Source of the DNA: Primula veris | Lineage: Eukaryota > Streptophyta > Magnoliopsida > Ericales > Primulaceae | Length of the DNA stretch: 64,000 bases | Direction: 5' to 3' | Assembly: GCA_963682055.1 (NCBI GenBank) | Contig: OY821740.1 | Location: forward strand, 11,432,814-11,496,813 | Part shown: positions 22,263-35,400 of the stretch, piece after piece | Layout of the letters: each line of letters begins with the position of its first letter | Position numbering within the stretch: the stretch's first letter is position 1 | The notes under the pieces: model-generated | Told to the model about the DNA's origin: nothing | Databases searched by the model: none | Seen by the model: only the letters and a program-made list of their open reading frames with translations | Translations under genes and position numbers: made by a program

Positions 22263-24195
22263 GTTATTATTGCAGCTGGATAAGTACTGGAAAGAGTATT
22301 ATTATTAGTACTATTTATTAGGGTTTTTAGTTATTCTCTTTTAAATGGAATTAATAATCTAATAATTTTATTGGAGAAAATGAAAGTTCATTGAACCGAA
22401 TTAAGCCAAGGGGGAAGCGAGGCTTTTTTGTTTATTTATTATTTTTTAAAATATTTTATCAATTTAATATTACCAAGCTTGTACAATCTATCCTTTGATA
22501 TTAAAGTGAGGCTTTTTTGTTTACTATTGTTTTTTTAAAGTATTTGTTTAATATTAACAACCTTGTTACTTAAATTTGGCTTTTAATAATAAATAATGAT
22601 GAATCGCAAGCCAAAATCTTGTCATATTCTAGCTCTCGATTATAAGGATAAATTACAGTTTAGTGTCATGTGTTTACATCTTTAATTTTGATTTAGGGTA
22701 TAATGGTTTTGCACCAATACATACCATACATGCAAAAGCATTTGAAAAAAAATAGATAGATCTAAAACATTCTTCGCACCATTTGACACGTTTAACTTTT
22801 TACAATGGAATAATAATCAAAGAATTTAATGGGATGAAATGAAAGTTCGTTGAACCGAATATAAGATTTTAAAGCGAGGTTTGAATTACATTTAATACAT
22901 GTAAAAGCATTCAAAATAGGTATGTTTGTATCATTTTATGTATACACCATTAGGTAAAAAACTTTATTTGTTCCTATTTATAACTATGCAATTTTGATGC
23001 ATGATCATGACATTTATTGCAAACGTGAATGGGCGTTACCTACATTAAATATTTACCCATTGAGAATAAGAAGGCCAGCTAATGTGAGAAAATAGGACCC
23101 TATTTTTAAGAGTCATTAAATATGTCTAATAAAAGGAACGATTACATTATTAAAAGAGAAAATTAATTCAAACACGTGCATGTTAAAATCATACAGGGTA
23201 ACATAATAGGAAACAATATTTTTGGACAGCCAAAAATATTGTATTTGTCAAATACAAAATTCTGAAGAAAGCTACAGAATAAGTATCAGATTAGAAATAT
23301 GCAAAAATGGAAGCTCCAATGTATGATTACAACAACTGTTAATCTAAAAAAATATGATAACAAACTCATTTTCATTTACATGCTCATCTCTTATTTACAT
23401 ACTAATTAACATTTACATACATGTATTTATCCTCTCTAGCCACAGTTTTTTCATGTTATCTGTCAACCGCGTGTACAGTTTTTCCATGTTATTAACGACG
23501 TGTACAATACACGGTGAAACGTTAGATTTTCAATTTTTAGTACAATACTCGGTTAGTCAATTAATAAATTAAAAATATATTACTTATATATATTTAGTTT
23601 ATCAAAGTAAGAAAAATTATAAATATAAATACTCTGCAACCGACAAATTTTATTAATATTTATTGTTATTGACGGAATGTTTTGTTAATTTTGAAATAGC
23701 TTCTCGTGTTCTTAAAATGTTCACAATTTTAAAAGTGTTCAAGATGTGTCTGTATGATCAACGGGTCAATAAGTCAACAATACAGGAATTTAAGTGTATG
23801 ACACGTAAAACGAAATGCCCGACTATTGTCGCTGCATCATAGGGTGCACACCATGGATACTAGTTGATAGGTCATGTTTGTTTGCATAATAGTACAAGAG
23901 TATATAGTTTATAACTAGCTACTATTAATGGAATAGATAATGTCACCATATATTAGGTGGTACATAAATGGTATTAGTTATACCGCTTATTAACATAAAT
24001 TGTAGTATAATTAATACTATCACTTATATAATAGCAAATGCAATTTGTGTAAACAAATTAGTTATAACGTGAATCACACTGTACTAATAGTCTTATACAT
24101 CTCTTATAACTTTTTTTTAGATCACCAAACGAAAAAAACATAACTTTAAACTCTTTATCTATAAGTCGTTTTTAAAAAGTAAAAAAAAAAGTTTG
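22262..24195. other. Intergenic upstream of LHP1-like gene
   Basis: It contains the segmental duplicate 22886-23345. The stretch 23346-24190 is absent from the other copy of that duplication; short poly-A-rich direct repeats (CTAAAAAAA and GTAAAAAAAAAA) flank it, so it is either an insertion here or a deletion there. No gene was seen. Confidence 0.5.
22886..23345 (+). repeat. Segmental duplication, copy 2, left part
   Basis: Matches 13545-13975 with a local insertion of about 35 bp near 22928. The match resumes at 31393 beyond Copia copy 2. Confidence 0.88.
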
Positions 24196-24429
24196 TGTTG
24201 TAGGATATTATTGGCCATCTTGGGTCTTACCCTATTGAGCCTATCTTGGGCTTTCCTAGCATATGTAACCCTACCCTCTATTATATAAAGAGGGTCAGGT
24301 GTCTATTGATGTATCTCTCTGTACAATCATATTAATGAATAAACACTTCGTCTGTTGTTTCTCATATCTCTCTCTATATCTATACATATCTCTATATATA
24401 TCTATAACGAGCTAATATGTCGCACAACA
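24196..24429 (+). repeat. 5' LTR of Copia copy 2
   Basis: 234 bp, TGTTGTAGG...GCACAACA, followed by CGTTATCAGCACTTTGCTCG as the putative primer site. Confidence 0.94.
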
Positions 24430-25489
24430 CGTTATCAGCACTTTGCTCGCAGAAATAAAATATACGCTCGCAAATATTGGAGATTTTGGGTAAACGCACG
24501 TATATTGTGTATATATAAACCTTGAGTTTTATCCGGTTTTTATTGGGTTCGTTTCGACCTTCTACAACATACCAGGAGTACGGTATATTTTTTTATATAC
24601 TTACACCTATCAAACACATGTTTAAAAGAAAAAAAAAAGAATGTAAAATTGCATGTGTACCTAATTTGCTACTGCATAAAAAAAAAAACCAAATAACATG
24701 AGTTATATATATAAAATATGGATATGGTGATGCTATGGTAGTATACTGGTTTTTTTTAGATTATCATCTAATAATGTACATATGATTACAAGTTTTTCTT
24801 TAACGAAAAAGAAAGAAAAAGAAATTCATGGTGTGAATTGTGATAGTATACAAACATGTCATGTGATAATTTATATATCTCATATTGTATGACCACTGTG
24901 TAAGTTAAATTCTATTTTTTTTAGAACAACCTTGTAGTTCACACTATTATTGTTAAACTAGATCAGATTACTAACATGTTTTCAATCTATGATTGCATGA
25001 TGATTTACTATGCCGTATGAACAACATCAGAAATTACATGTTCTAGCATAAAATTCATAACATAGCTTATGTATAATGTATGTATGCACGTTAGTAATTA
25101 TATCTTCTAGTATATTGATGTTGAACCCAGTGTAATACATGTTTATACTACCCTGCATATTGAATTCGGGTGAATTAGAGTACCCAAATAGGCAGTAAAT
25201 ATTGGCGTGTCTGCTTGATTGTAGTGTATCTGGTATGTTACCATGTATAAAACTTACACATAAAAGCAATAGATTTGTATAATATTAATTTATATCTTGC
25301 TAGTGTAAAATTGGTAATTAAAAATATATTGTTTGCTTGCATGTTAAAACTAGCATGTATAGAATTATTATTAATATGGCGATAAACATAGATAATTGAT
25401 TGATATCTTGTTAGCATAATCATATCTTTTTGATATTATCATATATATAAATATCACGCCAGTAAATTATTGGATTAGATCTAATTGAT

Positions 25490-25610
25490 AATCTTAAATT
25501 GATTTGATTTGATATGTTAGAATTTTTATGAATTGATTGATAATGTTAAATTGATTTGATTTGATATGTTAGAATCTTTATGCATTGATTGATAATCTTA
25601 AATTGATTTG
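25490..25610 (+). repeat. 52-bp minisatellite, 2.3 copies
   Basis: Two full units and a 17-bp partial (121 bp) of the same minisatellite that has six units in copy 1. Confidence 0.92.
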
Positions 25611-25999
25611 TTTAAAACAGCAAATCTACTGCATGATTAGATAGATCTTAAAATATATTTACTGTCTGTTTATATATATGTGGTTAATCTAGATAGATAT
25701 TGTCTATATTGTTAATATTATTGCCATATATAAAAAGCGAAAATCGTATATATTCACATTTAAGTTGGAAAAATTATGAATCTTCCCCAAATAGGCTCAC
25801 CTATTTGGATACGATGTCTAGGAAAGATAAAGGCGGAAGTCGTTCTCCTAATGAGGTCGGTTTTTAAGAGGCATTCGTGCCCACCCCCCTCACCGTCTTT
25901 CCTGGTCATGTTCAAATAGAGCTACCGAAAGGGGTTGACTAAATAATAATTTCCCCGAGTGTGTTTATATAGTGATGTATGTTTCGCTGAATTGGTGTT

Positions 26000-28900
26000 T
26001 CAGTATCGACCCGTCGTTCGATCAATGAGAACCGATTCACATGAGAAGCAAAACTAATGTTTTCGAACCTGTCGTTTCGAAATAAACTTTGTGCTTGTGC
26101 AAACCATAAACATATAAACCAGTCGTTTTATATGATAAATAATTCAGAACTCCCAACACATGTTGGATGCCATCTATGATGAGAAAAAATCGTAAAACAT
26201 ACTTGCGAAATGACTGTTTAAACGTTGATTTTAATCCGTCACCACATGTTACTCATCCTGATGCGTGAAAATGTGATGCCCAAATTTTTTTTTGGATGCC
26301 ATCTTTGATGAGTAAAACACGAGTTTGTTGTTACCATCAGGATAAATGCTAAGGCGTTGATTTTATTCCGCCGCCACATTTGAGACGTGATGACGTCTAT
26401 GGTGAACAAATGTCTGAAATTGACATATTGGAGCAATCCTTCACCAAAATACTAGCTTGGAAATTGTATTCCATAAGCAGTATCGTGAATTTATATTCAC
26501 CATGTTCCTTTATCACCCATCTGTTATTGGATAAGAAAATTACTCCGGTGAGTAGTTTTAATCCTATTGGGTCAATGGCGAATTTTTTGTCTGATATTAA
26601 TGCTCTTCGTGTATATTTTTTTCCACGAATCGAGAACCGAGACAAGTGTTATTTGTCTCGAACTGTCACGATCCCGATGAATCGCCTAGCCAAGCGAGAT
26701 TTTAGACAATCGTCAAAATCGAAAACATGTGGCTCCAAGATAGTAATTGAAAGGAACAATATGGCCCGTTGTCACAAAGCAAGAGATAATGCTCAATGAG
26801 GCAACTCTATGCTATAAATACAAAGGTCATGCACGGTTACTCCTTAAATAGTTCAAAACTATTACAAAGGTGCAAAAACCGATGCTAATGTGGTTAAAGC
26901 TAATTGAAAGAAAACTCTTGAGACCCCCGGTATTGTGGCTCAAATGAGTTTGGGACCTTTCTTTATTGATTTTGATAAATCATTGAGCCATTTTTTCGCT
27001 CATCTGGATTATGTTTTTCCATTTGGATTATGATTTTTCTATTTGGACATACTTTTGGATTATGGTTTGCCTGTTTACGAAATTTCTCGAAATAATTTAA
27101 AGTGTTTTGAGCAAATTACTTTGACAAATGTGACAAAACTTTAAATTATGAAATTTTAGGCAATACTTATGAGATAGTTGATTTTTCTGGAAATAGTGGG
27201 TAACACGATACCACATAATTTCACCAACTACTTGCCTAAAAGAGTACTCAGTGACAATGATTTTGGACCTGTCGTTCCAAAATCGAAATCTTTGGTAAAA
27301 CCAAATTGATTTGTCAAATATGAGTTCTTATACTCATGTAGGTCCTGCCGTACCTTGTTGAGTTATAAAATATTCGAGAAAATCGGTGTTATCTGGTAAT
27401 AGCTCATGAAAGAATTTGAAATTTCTTTACATATCCTCTATTCAATACGACCAAAAGCGTATTTTAGAGGAGTTGAAATGTCTTTCAAGTGGTTGCTACC
27501 ATATTCTTTAAAGCATTTAAAGTTAACTTATCATTTCGTCTGTTGTCGAATGATAAATGATTTAGATGCTAAGACATGATTGTCTATACTATCATACGCC
27601 CGTCGTCGATTGATAAGAGCATTTTGATATTGTGGCATTGACCGGATGAGATATTCTCGTGTCAAAAGACGATGGTTGATTTATAATCGCATCGCATTTG
27701 GATTCTTTTTGAGGATATATTTCGTGATTAATCCGAAATGAATGCCACTAATGCTCACTTTGAAAGACTAGTATGTGTAAAGATCACGAAATGAACTCGT
27801 AGAATTCTTGTAAAGAATTGAAGGAGTTATTGTGGACTTATCCAACCATAAGACGGACCATAAATATAAATGGTTATGATTGATGCATCGACAATATGGT
27901 CACATTTTACTGTTGTCCACATAAATGCAGCACTTCCCAAACTCTTAGCCTTATCATTAAGTTGAGGGCTCATGATCCGGATTATCCTGAAAAGTCTAGT
28001 CAACTTGATAATACCGAAGAGTAAGAATCGAAATTTCGATTTGAATTACTTGAGTTTGGAAATTGAACATCCTGTCGATTATGTTCAGACCCAAATGGAC
28101 TCACAGAAAGTTTGATGATGCGACTGAAAATGGTTGCACGCACTTCTTGGTCTTGCGCACTAAGATTTATATTTCCGTGTGGGGTCATGCTATTTTGCTT
28201 CATTGGTCCGTCTGAGGCCTATAGTCACTCAAAACACTAAATACGTACCAGTTGGTTACTGGTTATGAGCCAGACGCCTCATATGAACGCGTGTTTGAGT
28301 GCTTAATATTTTGATTGAGCCGCTATAATGTTCAAAATATGGACCTCTGAAGGGGACATAAGTCGATTATGAATCCCCTGCCTATCATTTGATAGAGTAA
28401 CCTTAGCAAGCGATCTCTTTACCGCATGATATGCGAAAAAGTGACATCGCTAAGACTGTTCTCCCCGTCGTTAGGGGGAGATTTGCACGTTACCGTTGAT
28501 AAGGAATGACGTGAAGTAACGTGGCATAACCCACTCAGTATTAGCTTGATCCCTAAAACTGCACTTAGTGATAAGTAAGTGCATAGACTCCCTCAAGTCT
28601 AACTAAATGCCATACGCATTTAATGACTTTATGAGATGTCACGAGATCATTTATACCTGCTGCAAAATGCTTGCAAGGATAGACGTCCCTGTCAGACGCC
28701 GTGTTCCTGTCGTAACACGTTGCTTTGGCCAAACCCGCCAAGCAAAGGACGCTGTCGTCGGCCGTCAGTCTGTCATCCTTCCTAAGATATGAGAAAGTTG
28801 ACCGGTTCCAAATTCATTCAGCCCCAGAGGTGGTGAACTGAAACTCGTTTGTCGCACGAGATTATAAAGGATCAAGGAGATGTGTGATTTCCTCCTCATC

Positions 28901-30660
28901 CTAAGAATCTCGAAATATCTGTCGATCATGATATCTTAGACGATATAGAAGCAAAACGAGACTGTCATTGATTACTTGTTCATATATTCGGTGACGACCG
29001 ATAATATGAGCAAATTATGACAGGGAACGATGTACCGTTGCCTGAAATCAACGTATAATAGACTGGACTAATGGAAACTTGCAATCCAAGTAGACTCCTT
29101 AGCGAAAGTGTGTTCGGACCTGTAGCTCCAACACAACCAATATTAAACGAGTTCGTTTATTTGGTTATTCGTAAGGAAAATTGATGAGAATAATGAGATT
29201 ATAGAATGCTCGTCTAGTAGCGCAAGGCTTCTCTCTTACCTTGGAATTGATTACGAGATGGTTGATTTCCTCGTAATGGACAATATAACAGTCCCCTACT
29301 TTATCAGTTTAGTAGTTTCCGAAAAACTGATTATGCAGCATGCGATTGTGGTCATGGTTTTATCTCTATGGGGATTTCGACAAAGAGATATAGATGAAGG
29401 TCCCTGTGTGACTTCATGTGCTTGAATCAAGTAGTTCCTGACCACGAAACACGATCTCAATTGACTGAGACGTTCACTATATGGATTAATATAATCCGAG
29501 CGGATGTGGTATACCCGCCTAAGTGAGTACTTGATTAGCTTGGGATACTTGAACAAGTATTATGCCCTTGCGTGTTTTATTACGCGATCCATTTTTGGAT
29601 TTGCCTTCGAGATGAAAGATCTTGGGAAGACACGGTAGTGACTCGGCCTGATGATCGAGTCCCGTAAAGATTGAATCTAAGTCCATGATTCAGACTACAC
29701 CCAGAAGGTGTTATGACGTTTTAGTCATTATGACGCTAAGTCGTCAGATTCTCCCATGATCGTTCGATCACTAGACATTGATATAGACACGGTCCATCCC
29801 TGATGAGACGACAAATAGATATTGAACCATGATGTTCATATCTAAGTACAATAAGCGCATCATTGTACTTGGTCTAATGTACTATGATGAACATCTTGTC
29901 TGCTGTGAATGGTATAGCTCGACACAGCATCGCGCTAACACGCTGCCATCGAAATGTCACTAAAGACACATTCCCTTACCCTATGGTAATTTTGGAAGTG
30001 GGCTAGTTTATCCCATTTGCGTCATCGAGTGTACCTACCCCCTTCGGTACTCGAATTAACGCAACCCTTTTTCGGTTATACCGATGCCGGTTACTTATCA
30101 GACCCGCATAAGGGATATTTCTAACATGGTCTGTCTTTACCATTAGGAATAAGGCAATATCTTGGAGATCTTGAAATGACTACAAATGAATCACTCCGAT
30201 CTACCCATGCTCTATGAGACAACTAGAGAGTGTATATGGCTTCGAGCTCGTATTAGTCATATTTGAATTACGTATGCTCTGTCTCACGATCTAGATAAAA
30301 CACTTGTCTTATTTGAGGACAACTTGTTGTTATCGATCAAGAGAGACATGACTAGATTATGCTATTTAGCATTTCTTGCCGAAATAAATCTTCACAAATG
30401 AAGTTTAAGAGCATTCTGTCGAATGCTCGTTTTATTCCACGTTATATTTTCTTGCATACAGTCGTGTGCAAGTAAAAGAGGCATCCAGTCGAATGCTCGT
30501 ACTCTTTTTTGGAATATAAAATCTTTGCACCCAGTCGTGTGCAAGTGAGGGGGAGCATCCAAGTGAATGCTTATTACACTAATTACTACTTAGTCGAAAT
30601 TTTCGCACCCTGTCGTGTGCAAGTGAGGGGGAGCATCCAGTCGCATGCTCGTGTACTCTT
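26000..30660 (+). repeat. Dense array of short inverted repeats in Copia copy 2
   Basis: The same hairpins as in copy 1, some more perfect. Arms 27259-27267/27276-27284 pair over 9 bp around CCTGTCGT. Arms 26061-26067/26076-26082 pair over 7 bp around CCTGTCGT. Arms 26110-26117/26126-26133 pair over 8 bp around CCAGTCGT. Arms 29250-29257/29270-29277 pair over 8 bp around a 12-nt loop. CACGTTAC/GTAACGTG arms pair over 8 bp near 28487-28524. Confidence 0.8.
26373..26800 (+). pseudogene. Copia gag remnant (copy 2)
   Basis: The frame from about 26380 reads 139 codons and includes MSEIDILEQSFT and a zinc-knuckle-like KTCGSK...ARCHKA, longer than in copy 1 but still out of frame with the rest of gag. 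It is not a functional protein by inspection. Confidence 0.6.
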
Positions 30661-31158
30661 TTTATCCTTAGACCAAGGTTTTTTTTTTCACTGTGTTTTC
30701 CTTGGCAAGGTTTTTAGCGAGACACGTTCCCATTATATCTCACTTAAGATTGCCGAAATTAGGGAGAGTATCCTGTTGTATACTTCTTACCACCGTGTAC
30801 TCTTTTGTCCTTCGACTAGAGGTTTTTCCCACTGGGTTTACTCTAGCAAGGTTTTGATGAGACACCTGTTTTGTGGTTGATCCCCTACTACTACCACTGT
30901 TGCACTTTTTTTCCTTCGATCAGGGATTTTTCCATTGGGTTTGCTCTGCTAAGATTTTGATGAGACACACTGTTTTGTGTTTAGTTAATTATATAGAATT
31001 TCGACCTATATCATTCGGCTACACAGTTTCTCCTAGGTACCGATTTTGTTCCACACTGGGTTTTCCGTTCCTAAGGTTTTTATGTGTTTAGCACTGCGAA
31101 TGAACTCGACTCACATCGACAGCATGAATACGAAGAAATCAAGCGTCCAAAGGGGGAG

Positions 31159-31392
31159 TGTTGTAGGATATTATTGGCCATCTTGGGTCTTACCCTATTG
31201 GGCCTATATTGGGCTTTTCTAGCATATGTAACCCTACCCTCTATTATATAAAGAGGGTCAGGTGTCTATTGATGTATCTCTCTGTACAATCATATTAATG
31301 AATAAACACTTCGTCTGTTGTTTCTCATATCTCTCTCTATATCTATACATATCTCTATATATATCTATAACGAGATAATATGTCACACAACA
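31159..31392 (+). repeat. 3' LTR of Copia copy 2
   Basis: 234 bp, same length as its 5' partner, followed by the target duplicate GTTTG. Confidence 0.94.
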
Positions 31393-31626
31393 GTTTGAAA
31401 ATTGTAACCAATTGTTGTGAACTTCATAAGATGATGATATGTTGTGTTGTTTATTTAACACATTTTGTCAAACAAATTGTAATCACTCGTATTTCCATCA
31501 TAGATCACATCACCAAACAACAAGCTCAAATTTTGTTTTGTTGATAAAAGACGTATTAGCATTAGTAAAAAAAACTAATTGAAAAAACACTTCCACGCTA
31601 AAATTAATCGATAATGCCCAAAATCC
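31393..31626 (+). repeat. Segmental duplication, copy 2, right part
   Basis: Continues the match to 13980-14208 on the far side of Copia copy 2, through the stretch ACAACAAGCTCAAATTTTG. Confidence 0.88.
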
Positions 31627-32431
31627 AAAATTGATTTTCCAAAACTTTAAAACAACCGAAATTCCGATTTGGTGAGATTCCAACACCCAATAAGCCAAAC
31701 GACCTAGCAATCAACTTAAATACCCAAACAAACCCACTTTGATATATAATACGACAAAACTGGACAATGTTTAAAAAAAACGCATTTGTAAAAACAAGTA
31801 AGGATATTTTCGAATTAAAAAGATGTACCTCATCCATACACCTCTATATGTAGAGAAGAGCAGATCGTCGCAGAGAAAGTAGATCGTATGTATATGTGTG
31901 TGTGTGAGAGAGAGAGAGAGAGTTGATGGGGAGAAACACAAGAAAAAATAGTGAGTTGTGCAGCTCGGATTTAATTTTTTAAGATTGTACTTTTCTGAAA
32001 AAGTAATCTTATTTTTTGGTAATAAGATGTCTAAAAGTTGTATCTTTGATGATTTTTTCCATTTATATTAGGGATATCCCACAGGTGAAATTAAATACCT
32101 GGTCAAATCAAGATTTGATACAATAAAGGTCATTTTTTTTTTACACAATTTTCGGAAGAAATACATGAACTGATGATGATAGTCTTGAAGATAAAAAGCT
32201 TATGGGCACGGCCCTCTTGATGGATAAAGTAAACTCTTTGGTTGAAACAATGGGCGAAAGCAAAATTTCTGCACAAATTGATTATACATTTAGTCTATTA
32301 AAAACACATTACATATTTCCAGAACCGGACGTGAGATAATGTATTGCAATATAGCGGTAGCTCCTCTAAGCCTCGAGTCCAAAAGTAGGAAATAAATCTA
32401 ACATATTCCTGGATTTAAAATTTCCCAAGGC
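31627..32431. other. Intergenic, downstream of SIG2-like gene
   Basis: A (TG)n(AG)n microsatellite lies at about 31893-31922. The part next to 32431 should be the 3' UTR of the sigma factor gene. No further gene was seen. Confidence 0.5.
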
Positions 32432-35400
32432 TTAACCAACCAAATACTGTTGCAAATGCTTTGTTCTTTTCTTGTTTTTCAGTTTTCGAAAAGCACACGA
32501 TTCAATCTGTCTGACTCTCTCTCTACTCACTCCCATTAACTCACCGATCTCTTGCAACGTTTTCATTCTCCCATCATCGAGCCCAAATCTCCATCGGATG
32601 ACTTGTTGCTCTCTCGGGTTTAGTGTGTCTAAAACCTTCTCTAAATCCTTTTTCATGAACTGTTTAATCAGTATCTCTTCAGAAGTCTCCGCCTCAGGGT
32701 CTGCAATCACTTCCTGAAATAAAAGTCATGATATGGATGAGTAAACAGAAAAGTTGCAAAAAGAAAGAAATGAAATATGGGATCTGAAGAAAAAGTAGTG
32801 CTGTAGATTTTATATATTTGTACATGGCTAGTTTGTAGGAGACTAGTTTCTTGCTTCTGTCAAAAATAAAGGTTTGTTACTTTTTTCTTGTAAGTACACT
32901 TTTCATATTTACACTATTATCAACAAGTGAAACGTCACAAAAATGTAAAAAAAATCTAAAATTTACACATGAAATAATAGAAAGCGGGAAACTAGAAGCT
33001 GGAAGCGGATTTTTTGAAAGGGAAAACAAGTTTCATGGTAACTATGTTTTTCACTATTCTCAATATAATAAAATTACAGCAAATGCCAAATATTACCAAA
33101 CGCACTTATACATACATAGTATACTCCTTTTCAACAGCTACCGAAAACTACACTTTCGTACTTCTAAGATAAACAACCGAATGAGACCAAAAATGTAACG
33201 GAAACGATTACATACCGAGAGTTTAAGATCTTGGTTGAATCCAACTTTTTGGTCAAGAGATCTTGGAGCTTTAGGGATTAGTAGAACCGACTGGAGTCTC
33301 TTCATCGAAAGCCCAGTTGCCTCTGCAACTTCTTCATTATTGGGTTGCCTACCATTTTCGCTAAATAATTGTTTTTTCGCTTCTTTTACTCTATATGTCG
33401 CTTCGACCATATGAAACTGTAAAAGATATGCCCTTTTAGTAATTCATCCTGTGTTTGAAACCAATTTGCCAAACAGTAATACAGCAATATTTCCTGTCTC
33501 AATTATGGATTATTTTCCGCCCTAAATTGTTCATTATAAACAAATAAATACTTACTGGCAAACGGATTGTTCGGGACTGATCAGAAAGAGACTTCCGAAC
33601 TGCCTGCTTTATCCACCAATGAGCATAAGTTGAGAACTTAAAACCCTTTGAAGCATCAAATTTTTCTGCGCCTCTTACAAGCCCACGACACCCTTCCTGA
33701 TAATTAAAATTGAAAAGAAGTTATTAACAACATTAAAAAAAATGAGGTGGTTTTGATAGTCTTGAGGGACAGGCGGAGCATCCGTGGATTGTGGTTTCCC
33801 GATAAATATTAAAAAAGTAGAAGACTACTGATGTGTAAGTGCAGAGATTCATATATTGGCCTGATGAACAGGCGTGTCTCGAGATATAAGGCTTCGTTAC
33901 TAATTCAAAAGCTAAACATCCAGAGGAGCAAATCCGTATCACTGGACAGTAAATTAGCAAGAAGTCTTTTTTTTTAAGACCTATTCAGGAAAAATTCCAT
34001 GTCAATATTTATTTATCAAAAAGTCCCTTTCTTGACTTAATATTAATAGAAAGTCCTTTCTGGAGATTCTAAACACACAAAAAAAACTTTTTGGGCATAC
34101 TTAGCAGAAAGTCTCTCATATATTGTTTTTGAACAGTGTAATCGTTTTTTAACCTAAAATTGGTTACCATAAATTTGAATATTGTAAAAGCGCAAAAAAA
34201 TATAAGCTGATATACTTTTGTACATTCAAATTTGCATATTTTGAAACTGTAAGCTCCATATACTTCTGTAAACTAACATGATTAACATGAATTTGCGTAT
34301 TTGGAACCAATAAAGTCAAAAAGGAACTCTTCGCTAACAAGTCTAGAAAAGGGGACTTTTGTCAAATAAATCCATGAAAAAGAACCGGCCCAAAATTTAT
34401 CCTTTCGAAATTTATATTGGAATGCTGAGCACTTTTATAACAAAATTGACATACCAAATGAAAGTCGAGTTCAAGAGCATATTGGCTTAGTTAGTTAGTA
34501 CCTGAACAAGATCCTGGAGATTCATTCCAGCTCCTTGATAATTTTTAGCAATTGATATAACAAGTCGTATGTTGCTTTTGATCATCTTGTCCTTGCAAAG
34601 GCTCCCATAACTTAATCTCTTTCTTAAGGCTTTTTGGTCAACACCAACTGCAGCTGCCCACTGAGCAAAGGTAGGTTCACAACCACAACGATCGGCAAGT
34701 TCTTTTAGCAGTCTTTCTAACTTCAATAAGTCCTGCACCCAATTTTATGCTAAGAAAATATAAACTGACAATTTTTTTTACAGAAAACTATGAGAATTCG
34801 AAGCCTCGCATGAACTTAACCTTTTGTATTGCCACTTAGTCATAGAACCCAGAAGTACAAATCAAAAATAAAAGATCCTCTAAAAGAGCAAGATTTACAT
34901 CTATTAATTACTCATAAATGAAAAAAGGGTTTTGTGACTTTGTCCTTTAGAACAAGCTTTACATGCTCGCTAAGTCTACTATTAGCAGGACACATTCTGA
35001 AGAATCTGACATCGAACAGTTCTTCTTACCATCATATGTGCTTTGTTGTTAAATAATCTAGAATATCATATGCAGGACATTTTGCAGAGTTAACACATAA
35101 CATCTCCGAATGTAACATCTTGAAAATATATCCAGTAGGCAGTAATTGTATTCCAAACCCATCCGAGTGATTCTAACTGCCTTCTTATCAGTAAACTTAT
35201 AGGATGAAGCAAAATGGATATTGTGATAGTCAATTCCTGCTCTTCGGTATACGTGACAAGCCTAGAAGCCTTTTTTTAAAAAAGATTCTAAACCCAACCA
35301 AATGCAAAGTATAATCGTCATTTATTCAAACAAACAAGTCAGGAAAAAGAAAAAACACGTCCACTCCCATGTTGTTTGAAAACATACTGATATAATTATA

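Larger units (their letters stand above)
24196..31392 (+). mobile_element. Copia-type LTR retrotransposon, copy 2, non-autonomous
   Basis: Complete element of 7197 bp with 5-bp target duplication GTTTG (24191-24195 and 31393-31397). Both LTRs are 234 bp with about five differences, a divergence near 2%. It lies in the same orientation as copy 1 and its interior is highly similar from about 25490 on, but its LTRs are clearly different from those of copy 1. It inserted into the second copy of a segmental duplication whose other copy (13545-14208) is the empty site. As in copy 1, no long reading frame survives. Gag traces are near 26373-26560, zinc-knuckle-like traces near 26720-26790 and RT traces near 29210-29440. 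The polypurine tract AAAGGGGGAG precedes the 3' LTR. Confidence 0.92.
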
